DNA from: DASQEH01 sp963765725 | GTDB lineage: Bacteria; Actinomycetota; Actinomycetes; Propionibacteriales; Nocardioidaceae | Assembly: GCA_963765725.1 (NCBI GenBank) | Contig: CAVXXI010000001.1 | Coordinates: forward strand, 1-64,000 | Direction of reading: 5' to 3' | Length of the DNA: 64,000 bases | Part shown: positions 1 to 5,579 of the stretch, piece after piece | Layout of the letters: every line of letters begins with the position of its first letter | Position numbering within the stretch: the stretch's first letter is position 1 | Position numbers and translations under genes: made by a program | The notes under the pieces: model-generated | The model's database searches: none | What the model was told of the DNA's origin: nothing | Seen by the model: the letters and a program-made list of their open reading frames with translations, nothing else

Positions 1-17
1 TCGCAGGTGCATTCTCC

Positions 18-406
18 ATGTCAGCGAGATGTCAGCAAACCTTGCCGGAAGCCGGCGAACCTCGGCGAAGGTCAGCGGAAACTTGAATAGTGCATTTGAC
101 CTGCGAGGGATACCTCACACTGGCTCACTTTTGAGCGTGGCAAGGATGACCGCCAGAGTGGCTGCTGGTTTCACTCATAACCCAGAGGTCGCAGGTTCAA
201 ATCCTCCCCGCTTTCAAGAAGTGCAGGTCAGAGCCAGATTCGTGGATTGCCACACGGGGGATTCCGGCGTTCGCTGTCCGCAGGGTGTCCGCAGACATTC
301 CCTCGCGATGACCCGGCAACTGTAGTCCTTGTGAGGGTCTGCGAAGGCTGGCGAAGCGCTACGCAAAGCATGAGTCAGTGACCTCTCGGCCGATGACCCA
401 GAGGTC
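18..406 (+). repeat. Junction module A (attP-like: arm pair, tRNA core, arm pair)
   Basis: The module opens with the direct repeat ATGTCAGCG / ATGTCAGCA at 18 and 29, an 11-bp period. The 3' half of a tRNA-Met lies at 174-212, followed by GTGCAGGTCAG at 221. A second direct-repeat pair TGTCCGCAG / TGTCCGCAG lies at 275 and 286, again with an 11-bp period. A core-like word GACCCAGAGGTC closes it at 395-406. The same order recurs at 2871-3155 and 4547-4892. One-helical-turn repeats on both sides of a tRNA-derived core resemble tyrosine-integrase arm sites around a core site. That reading is inference, because no integrase gene is present. Confidence 0.6.
174..212 (+). other. tRNA-Met(CAU) 3'-half fragment A (att core)
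   Basis: The fragment starts at the anticodon loop CTCATAA, continues through CCCAG of the 3' anticodon stem and the T-arm word GGTTCAAATCC, and ends in CCCCGCT. The bases before the loop (GTTTCA) do not pair with CCCAG, and no D-arm or acceptor 5' strand precedes it, so this is not a functional tRNA. Retaining exactly the anticodon-loop-to-3'-end part of a tRNA is the usual mark of a tRNA-gene attachment site. Confidence 0.75.
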
Positions 407-845
407 GAAGAGATTGACGGAGCTAGCCTCATCGCAGCAGGCAACTAGATCTCAGATAGAGCCGCGGATCGAGCCGCCGAGCCAGGCCGGTCCCTCCTCG
501 GTTCTGTGACCATGGCGCCGTGCTCGCGGCGTTATCCCACACCAGTCCCATCTCGATGACGTAGGGACCACTCGACCGGCTGGTCCGTCGGTAACATCGA
601 TCCGTCAGCGGCTCTCCGCGTCCGGCGCCAGAATCCTCGTACGGCACAGGTCCAATCCCGTAGCCGTCTCACCTGGGGGTTCATCAACCGCTCGGCGTTG
701 TACGATCCGGGCAGGCGACCACGCCTCAGAACATGGCCGTTTTGACCGCTGCCAGTGTCATGGGTTCTTCGCCATCTACAGCGGGGCCGATGAGTTCGTG
801 GCTCCGGCCGGTCCAAGCTCGTGACACCCAGGAAAGGACACCGCC
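407..845. other. Gene-free stretch between module A and the DHFR-like pseudogene
   Basis: Only short, incoherent reading frames are seen on either strand. No domain, repeat or RNA gene is recognised. The right end carries the purine-rich word AGGAAAGGA just before the ATG at 846, which is a plausible ribosome-binding site for the broken gene that follows. Confidence 0.5.
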
Positions 846-1449
846 ATGGCAGAGCTTCTCGTCGACTTCATCACCTCCCTCGACGGCTACGCATCGGGAG
901 AGGGCTGGCCCGGGTTCTGGGGCCTCGAGGGCCGGAGTACCTCGCCTGGCTCGGCGAGCAGCCCAAGGTCACCTACCTGATGGGAGCGAACACCTACCGG
1001 CTGATGTCGGGCTTTGCCGCCGGCGAGGTCCCACGGGTCAAGACGAGTTCAGGGCCGAGGAAGAGGCCTCCGTCGACGGGCTCACGCAAGCGTCCAAGGT
1101 GGTGTTCTCCTCCTCGCTCGAGGAGCCACTGACGTGGGCCAACTCCACGCTCGTCCGCGAGGACGCCGTCGAGGCAGTCCGCGCCATGAAGTCGAGTGAC
1201 TCCAGGCTCCTCAGCACGATCGGCAGCCTCAGCCTATGCGGGTCCCTGCTACGAGCCGGACTCGTCGACCGCTTCCGGGTCGTCATGTTCCCGGTGATCA
1301 CCGGGGCTACGGGCAAAGAACGCATCTACGACGGCTATCCAGACGTCGCCCTCGAGATGATTGAGCACCGCACCTTCGACGGTCGCATCCAGCTGGTCGG
1401 GTACAAGCCCCGCGTGCTCGTGCACCCGCCGCTCGGCGCCCCTACGTGA
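846..1449 (+). pseudogene. RibD C-terminal/DHFR-like reductase family, broken by two frameshifts
   Basis: Translation from the ATG at 846 gives a typical family start (MAELLVDFITSLDGYASGEG) up to about 931. It must then change frame to give PEYLAWLGEQPKVTYLMGAN, and change again near 1035 to give the C-terminal half (LEEPLTWANSTLVR, GSLSLCGSLLRAGLVDRF, PVITGATGKERIYDGYP). Both shifts behave as single-base losses. The amino acids stay family-like on both sides of each break, so decay is recent or the breaks are sequencing errors. Intact relatives lie at 1828, 30099 and 43011, and the gene at 30099 is the closest in motif pattern. If intact it would encode a protein of roughly 200 residues. Confidence 0.7.
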
Positions 1450-1827
1450 CGTCGCCGCGTTAGCCGGTGTCGCACGGCCACCGCTGCCTGGCCGAATCGC
1501 GTAGCAGCTCCGGCGCGAGCACAGGCGCCGTCATCGCCAAAGGCGCACTCGATCTCATCGCAGCAGAGACCGCGATACGTGGCGAGCGGTAGGTGCACAG
1601 CGGCGATGCGGGCACCGTCGGGCTTGCGGCCGGCGGAGTGCTGTCAGCCTCCTGCGTGCTTGTAGTCGACATAGGGGCGTGCCTGGGTCGGTGCGCGCCA
1701 CCGCCAGACCACGACTGCCGGGTGCGATTCAGGGTAAGCAACGTGTGCTGGCCGGTGTGGCGCCCTGGCCAGGTGTTGAAGAAGGTGAAAACTTGCACCC
1801 GCAACCTCCCGTACCTGGCGACAACGC
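1450..1827. other. Gene-free stretch
   Basis: The DHFR-like pseudogene ends at 1449 and the convergent reductase gene ends at 1828. Nothing between them gives a coherent coding signal, and no clear terminator hairpin was found. A short open tail on the plus strand ending at a TAG near 1590 is too short to assign. Confidence 0.45.
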
Positions 1828-2409
1828 TCAGGTCGTCGAATCCTCGGCTGGGGGCAGGATCGCGTATCGGAGGTAGACAGTGCCGGAGTTGAAGCGGTGC
1901 TCGTCGAGCAGGTGAAGTCGTTGACGGACATTCAGCGGGAGGGCCGGTTTGCCGCCGCCGACCGCGATCGGGGCTAGGAAGAGTTGACATTCGTCGACAA
2001 GGCCGGCGGTCATTGCCTGGCCCGCAAGGTCAGCACCGCCGATGGAAAGGTCGCTGGTCGACGATTGCTTGAGCTGTCTCACGGCCGCAGGGTCGAAGCT
2101 GCGCTCGAGGCGGGTGCGGGCGCTCGTCGGCGCCGGGAGCATCCGGGAGTAGACGATCTTGTCGGCGGCCTGCCAGATCTGCCTGTAGTCGCGTTCGGGC
2201 TCGGTCTGGCTGCGGTCCGTGTTCGCTGTTTCCCAGTAGGTCATGATTTCGTACCGGCGTCGCCCGTAAAGGTAGAGCCCGAGGGGTCGGTCGAGGTCGT
2301 TGATGAAGGTGAAAACTTGTTCGTCGGGCGCGGCCCATTGGAAGGCCCCTGTGCTGTCTTCGATGTAGCCGTCTAGCGAAGCGAGTGTTGAATAGATCAG
2401 TTTGGCCAT
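1828..2409 (-). CDS. RibD C-terminal/dihydrofolate-reductase-like family protein
   Basis: The 193-residue protein has the family layout: N-terminal strand and loop MAKLIYSTLASLDGYIED, the sugar/cofactor loop LYGRRRYEIMTYWE, a central KIVYSR strand, the DLSIGGADLAGQA motif and the C-terminal GLVDECQLFLAPIAVGGGKP. The family is NADPH-binding and related to the reductase half of riboflavin biosynthesis protein RibD. The physiological substrate of these stand-alone members is unknown. It is close to the gene at 43011 over its whole length, which makes these two a paralog pair. The ATG is preceded by CAGGTAG, a reasonable ribosome site. It lies between junction modules A and B and may be cargo of an inserted element. 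Confidence 0.85.
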   Translation of the reverse strand: MAKLIYSTLASLDGYIEDSTGAFQWAAPDEQVFTFINDLDRPLGLYLYGRRRYEIMTYWETANTDRSQTEPERDYRQIWQAADKIVYSRMLPAPTSARTRLERSFDPAAVRQLKQSSTSDLSIGGADLAGQAMTAGLVDECQLFLAPIAVGGGKPALPLNVRQRLHLLDEHRFNSGTVYLRYAILPPAEDSTT

Positions 2410-2870
2410 TGGTCTACCTGCCTGTTGAAGAGTTGGAGGTCACGCTATGCGTCCGCTGTCAGTCCGGTTCTGCGACTGCTCGGGCCATGATGGGTCACGG
2501 GGGATAGGACTTGCTGGTCCGGTGTCGTGAGGTTCGCTCGTCGTTGAGTGAGCTGCTGTTGTTTGCCATTGATGCGTCGGGGCATCCGACGCTCTGGGAG
2601 TCGGCGGCCCGCGGACACCAGGGGCAAGACGATTCCGATCTCATTGGTTCATCGTCAGCCAGATATGGTTTACCTTGAAGGTCCAATTCGACGGCGCCAT
2701 ATCGGACCACTTTGGGCAACTCCTGCGCACCGCCGCGCGGCTCGGCGCGATGTGGGTCAACCCCGGCATGTTTGGAGACTTCGTTAGTTGGAAAGATGAA
2801 GTCTTATGGAACGTCGAAGTATCCCGCTCGGGCGCTGCATGGTGCTCCTGTCGGGTGGCTCGAGAGTTGA
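2410..2870. other. Gene-free stretch upstream of the reductase and before module B
   Basis: This contains the promoter side of the minus-strand reductase. No convincing gene is seen. Short frames on both strands around 2495-2790 have no recognisable domain and look like chance openings. Confidence 0.45.
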
Positions 2871-2966
2871 TGTCCGCATGGTGTCCGCAAACGTTGCCCC
2901 GAGAGCCGGCGAAGGGAAGTCTTGATCCGAGTGAACTATGGGCTGGTGTGTGAGCCAGGTACGGCT

Positions 2967-3009
2967 CTCATAACCCAGACGTCGCAGATTCAAATCCTGC
3001 CCCGCTCCA
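2967..3009 (+). other. tRNA-Met(CAU) 3'-half fragment B (att core)
   Basis: The anticodon loop CTCATAA and then CCCAGACGTCGCAGATTC and CCCCGCTCCA follow the tRNA 3' half of copies A and C with several substitutions. One of them turns GGTTC of the T arm into GATTC. There is no 5' half, so it is not a working tRNA. Confidence 0.65.
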
Positions 3010-3025
3010 GATAGAACCGCAGTTC

Positions 3026-3057
3026 AGAGGCCATTTTCGGATTCGGAGATGGCCTCT
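3026..3057 (+). terminator. Hairpin after tRNA fragment B
   Basis: AGAGGCCAT pairs with ATGGCCTCT (9 bp, 14-nt loop) and is followed by TTGTT. An equivalent hairpin with different loop bases stands at the same place after copy C, so stem pairing is kept while the loop drifts. It is probably the original terminator of the tRNA gene carried along with the 3' half. Confidence 0.55.
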
Positions 3058-3292
3058 TTGTTCAATGTCAGCAAGAAGTCAGCAGCCTCATCCGGATGGC
3101 GAAGGTCAACGAATGCAAACCGAAACGACCTCCTTCCAAATGACCCAGAGGTCACATCCCGACTGCAGGGGCTGGCGACGCCGCATCGGCCAGGCGTTGG
3201 CGCCGGTGCGCGCAGGTTATGTGGTCTGCTCTTGCGGCCGTGGGACGCTCATGAGCCATTGCTAAGACGATCGACAGACGCAAAGCTGAGAT

Positions 3293-3760
3293 ATGAGTCG
3301 AGGCTTCGTTGTGCTTCCTGACCAGGGTCGGCTGCTGGATCTAGGGAACTTCCAGGCTGTTGTTCTCGCCGCCGGTGACCAGACGTCTGGCGAGCTCACG
3401 GTGTTGCAGACCCAGGGTGAACCCTCGGGTTTCGGGCCACCGCTTCATCGTCATCGTGACGCGGCGGAAGCGTTCTTCGTCCTTGAAGGCGAGTACCTGA
3501 TGTTCATCGATGACGAACAGCATCTCTGTCCGGCCGGCAGTTTCGTCTATGTTCCTCGGGGCATGCCGCATACGTTCAGGGTGGTGTCGGCGCGCCTTGG
3601 TAAGAAGATCAATCTCTTCGCGCCCGCCGCCATGGTCGGGTTCTTCGAGGCGCTGGCTGCTGCCGAAGCGGCCGGGACCGCGACACCGTCGCTGCTGGAC
3701 GAGATTGCCGCCAGAAACGACATGGAAGTGCTTGGGCCCGTCCCCGACAGCTATCTCTAG
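3293..3760 (+). CDS. Cupin-domain protein
   Basis: The 155-residue single-cupin protein has its first cupin motif at PPLHRHRDAAEAFFVLEGE, with the HxH and Glu metal ligands. The second motif is at PAGSFVYVPRGMPHTFRV, with the distal His. The C-terminal 40 residues form an Ala-rich helix. Such small cupins bind one metal and act as isomerases, dioxygenases or binding proteins, and the sequence alone does not say which. It lies between junction modules B and C together with the MazEF pair, so it may be element cargo. Upstream spacing to the ATG is ordinary, with a weak GCTGAG ribosome site. Confidence 0.8.
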   Translation: MSRGFVVLPDQGRLLDLGNFQAVVLAAGDQTSGELTVLQTQGEPSGFGPPLHRHRDAAEAFFVLEGEYLMFIDDEQHLCPAGSFVYVPRGMPHTFRVVSARLGKKINLFAPAAMVGFFEALAAAEAAGTATPSLLDEIAARNDMEVLGPVPDSYL

Positions 3761-3846
3761 GGAGGGGTCGGCGCGACGCGTGGCAGAGAGTCAACGGACG
3801 CTGCCTCGCCATACCGTTCGCGTCAACGGGTCGCCAAGCGCCTCAG

Positions 3847-3856
3847 GTAGTACTAC
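3847..3856. promoter_or_regulatory. Palindrome GTAGTACTAC before the MazEF-like pair
   Basis: A perfect 10-bp palindrome ends 17 bp before the antitoxin ATG. Ribbon-helix-helix antitoxins usually repress their own promoter by binding short palindromes in this position, so this is a likely autoregulatory operator. Confidence 0.5.
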
Positions 3857-3873
3857 TCCGGTAGCATTGCGGT

Positions 3874-4104
3874 ATGAAACTCAGTGTCAGCCTGCCGGAT
3901 GAAGATGTAGCCGTCCTCGACGAGTTCGTCCGCACCACGGGCCTCCCCTCGAGATCGGCCGCACTGCATCACGCTGTCCGCATGTTGCGCCTCCCGGAGC
4001 TGGACCAGGACTATGAGGCCGCTTGGAACGAGTGGGAAGCCTCCGGCAGTCAGAAGGAATGGGACGTGACCGCAGCTGATGGGATCGTCGATGCTGCGCG
4101 GTGA
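3874..4104 (+). CDS. Ribbon-helix-helix antitoxin (MazE-like)
   Basis: The 76-residue protein starts MKLSVSLPDEDVAVLDEF, the beta-strand/helix/helix pattern of an RHH (CopG-like) DNA-binding domain. A Trp- and acid-rich tail (DQDYEAAWNEWEASG) follows that would wrap the toxin. It overlaps the toxin start by 14 bp, so the two are translationally coupled. It is expected to neutralise the toxin and repress the operon through the palindrome at 3847. Confidence 0.85.
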   Translation: MKLSVSLPDEDVAVLDEFVRTTGLPSRSAALHHAVRMLRLPELDQDYEAAWNEWEASGSQKEWDVTAADGIVDAAR

Positions 4105-4438
4105 GCTCAGGCTCGCCGATCTGGATCCCGTTCGGGGCAACCAGGCGAACAAGCGGCGTCCCGTCGTCATCGTGAGCAACGATCGTGCGAACTCGGTCGC
4201 GGCACGACTCGGCCGTGGGGTGGTGACGGTCGTGCCGGTCACCAGTAATACCACCCGAGTGTTCCCTTTCCAGACTCTGCTTCCTGCTTCCGCGACCGGG
4301 CTTCGGCAGGACTCCAAGGCTCAGGCCGAACACGTCCGCTCGATTGCCGTTGAGCGCTTGGGCGCCGTCCTCGGACAGGTCCCGTCCGACGTCATGGCTC
4401 AGCTGGACGACGCGCTGCGACTCCACCTGCAGTTGTAG
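4091..4438 (+). CDS. MazF/PemK-family endoribonuclease toxin
   Basis: The 115-residue protein begins MLRGELRLADLDPVRGNQAN, the family's N-terminal RGEV/RGEL strand with the G-x-E...K-x-RP pattern (KRRPVVIVSND). It continues with VVTVVPVTSN and the C-terminal DSKAQAEHVRSI, VERLG and QLDDALRLHL stretches. MazF toxins cut single-stranded mRNA at short specific sequences. I chose the ATG at 4091 rather than 4079 because family members start directly at the RGE strand and GGGA precedes it. It is full length with no sign of inactivation. Confidence 0.88.
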   Translation: MLRGELRLADLDPVRGNQANKRRPVVIVSNDRANSVAARLGRGVVTVVPVTSNTTRVFPFQTLLPASATGLRQDSKAQAEHVRSIAVERLGAVLGQVPSDVMAQLDDALRLHLQL

Positions 4439-4696
4439 CCGGCGTGCTTCCCGAGGAGTGCCCTAGCCAGGATCCGCAGACGGCGATGGGGGTCTCGTCG
4501 ACGGGGGATTCGTCGTCGAGCATGAACCACGCGCGGTGCCCTTCCTATGTCAGGGAGATGTCAGCGAACCTTGCTGGAAGCCCACGAAGAGCGGCGAAGA
4601 TCCGCGGGAACTCGAAATCGCGCGTGACCCGCGATGATGCCTCACATCGGCTACTTGAGCGTGTTGGAGACGACCAGGAACCCACGGACCGTTTCA

Positions 4697-4741
4697 CTCA
4701 TAACCCTGAGGTCGCAGGTTCAAATCCTGCCCCCGCTACCA
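4697..4741 (+). other. tRNA-Met(CAU) 3'-half fragment C (att core, CCA retained)
   Basis: The fragment runs from the anticodon loop CTCATAA through CCCTGAGGTCGCAGG, the T-arm GGTTCAAATCC and the acceptor 3' strand to an encoded CCA. It is the most complete of the three 3' halves. Read on the minus strand it gives VAGAGFEPATSGL and a stop, the peptide often seen where coding frames run into tRNA attachment sites. No 5' half is present. Confidence 0.75.
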
Positions 4742-4756
4742 GGTAAAGGCGCAGGT

Positions 4757-4793
4757 CAGAGGCGATTTCGGAGGAGTCCGGAGGCCGCCTCTG
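4757..4793 (+). terminator. Hairpin after tRNA fragment C
   Basis: CAGAGGCG pairs with CGCCTCTG (8 bp) and is followed by ATTTGTT. Position and stem match the hairpin after fragment B while the loop sequence differs. Confidence 0.55.
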
Positions 4794-4892
4794 ATTTGTT
4801 CCACTGCCTGTGTCCGCGTCGGGTCCGCGGATGGACGAGTAGCTGTGAACGGCGAGACAACGCGGGACCCTTACCATCACCCCAGAGGTCAC

Positions 4893-5217
4893 AGCCCGAT
4901 CGGAGCGCCCTTTCCTCGCACAGCGAAGGGCAGCGTTTGCCTGAGGGTGCGGACGCATGCAAAGCCTGGGGGATCTCGTGGCTTCAAGTGCGAGGAGAGC
5001 GATGACGGGGATAGCTAGATCCATCGCCATCTTGGTGCTGCAGGACCGTGCGCACCATGGGTATCGATTACAGCGCGCAAGGCGACATCCTGCTTGATGG
5101 GCGCAAGGTCCCGTGGGCGGAGCCACGGAGCTCGATGTGCTGGCGCGAACCCGCGACCGGAACCGCAGGGTCTTGTCACGGTCGCGCGTCCCGCGCCTCC
5201 CATCAATCACCCCATTT
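4893..5217. other. Gene-free stretch upstream of the MMPL unit
   Basis: No coherent coding frame is seen. A long minus-strand opening here ends in the antisense of the tRNA fragment and has no domain, so I treat it as an artefact. The stretch leads into the palindrome at 5218. Confidence 0.45.
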
Positions 5218-5235
5218 ATCACCACGTGTGGTGAT
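5218..5235. promoter_or_regulatory. Inverted repeat ATCACCAC-GT-GTGGTGAT, likely operator
   Basis: Eight base pairs of perfect inverted symmetry surround a 2-bp centre, ending 34 bp before the GTG of the first gene of the MMPL unit. An extra half-like word TCACCACA follows at about 5241. The size and symmetry suit a dimeric helix-turn-helix repressor. No TetR, MarR or PadR gene is adjacent, so the regulator is either distant or was lost. Confidence 0.55.
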
Positions 5236-5269
5236 GACCGCTCACCACATCCGCTCCTAGCTTCGGGCT

Positions 5270-5527
5270 GTGAAGGAAACTCTCGCAACGCACGGCAATG
5301 GTCCCGAGTCCGGCTGGTACGAGATCCGCATCCAGGGGCGCCTCGAAACTCGATGGGGCAGCTGGTTCGACGGCCTGACTATTACCACCGAGGGCGACGG
5401 CACCACCATCCTCAGTGGCCCGGTGATCGACCAGGCCGCGCTGCATGGCTTGCTCCAGAAGGTGCGCGATCTCGGCTTGCATCTGGTTTCGGTCACTCAC
5501 GCGCAAACCGATGACAAGCACCGATGA
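5270..5527 (+). CDS. Small conserved-looking protein upstream of the MMPL transporter
   Basis: The 85-residue protein begins with GTG (MKETLATHGNGPESGWYEIR). It is soluble, with short strands (YEIRIQGRLETRW, WFDGLTITTEGDGTTILSG) and a helix (DQAALHGLLQKVRDLGLHL). I recognise no named domain. It is 52 bp before the MMPL start and in the same direction, so the two are likely co-transcribed. A role as accessory or ligand-sensing partner is only suggested by position. The upstream operator-like palindrome would control both genes. Confidence 0.6.
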   Translation: MKETLATHGNGPESGWYEIRIQGRLETRWGSWFDGLTITTEGDGTTILSGPVIDQAALHGLLQKVRDLGLHLVSVTHAQTDDKHR

Positions 5528-5579
5528 ATCTTCACCAGTCAACCCGGACCGCAAGGCCACCACTCAACCAGGAGTTCCC

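Larger units (their letters stand above)
2871..3155 (+). repeat. Junction module B (attP-like)
   Basis: The arm-like pair TGTCCGCA / TGTCCGCA lies at 2871 and 2882. The tRNA 3' half follows at 2967-3009, GCAGTTCAG at 3019 and a hairpin at 3026-3057. A second pair ATGTCAGCA / AGTCAGCA sits at 3065 and about 3076, and GACCCAGAGGTCAC at 3142-3155. Order and spacing match modules A and C, but here the TGTCCGC-type pair is on the left and the TGTCAGC-type pair on the right, the reverse of A and C. The swap is what recombination between related junctions could leave. Confidence 0.6.
4547..4892 (+). repeat. Junction module C (attP-like), best preserved copy
   Basis: The pair ATGTCAGGG / ATGTCAGCG lies at 4547 and 4558. 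The tRNA 3' half follows at 4697-4741, GCAGGTCAG at 4751 and a hairpin at 4757-4793. The pair TGTCCGCG / GGTCCGCG lies at 4811 and 4822, and ACCCCAGAGGTCAC at 4879-4892. Sequence after the first pair (AACCTTGC(T/C)GGAAGCC, then GCGGCGAAG) also matches module A, so homology extends beyond the short motifs. Confidence 0.62.

Noticed and set aside
174..212. Intact tRNA-Met gene
   Set aside because: Only the anticodon-loop-to-3'-end half is present. The 5' strand of the anticodon stem does not pair, and no D arm or acceptor 5' strand is found upstream in any of the three copies.
1531..1592. Short plus-strand open tail ending at TAG (VIAKGALDLIAAETAIRGER)
   Set aside because: Too short, with no start and no matching upstream frame. 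It could be a gene remnant, but it cannot be supported.
2495..2790. Short frames on both strands between the reductase and module B
   Set aside because: No motif, no ribosome site, and their extents overlap each other antisense.
4698..5288. 196-residue minus-strand frame ending in VAGAGFEPATSGL
   Set aside because: Its C-terminus is the complement of the tRNA 3' half and the repeated hairpin, and the rest has no domain and an Arg/Ser/Ala-heavy composition typical of non-coding GC-rich DNA. It is not an integrase.
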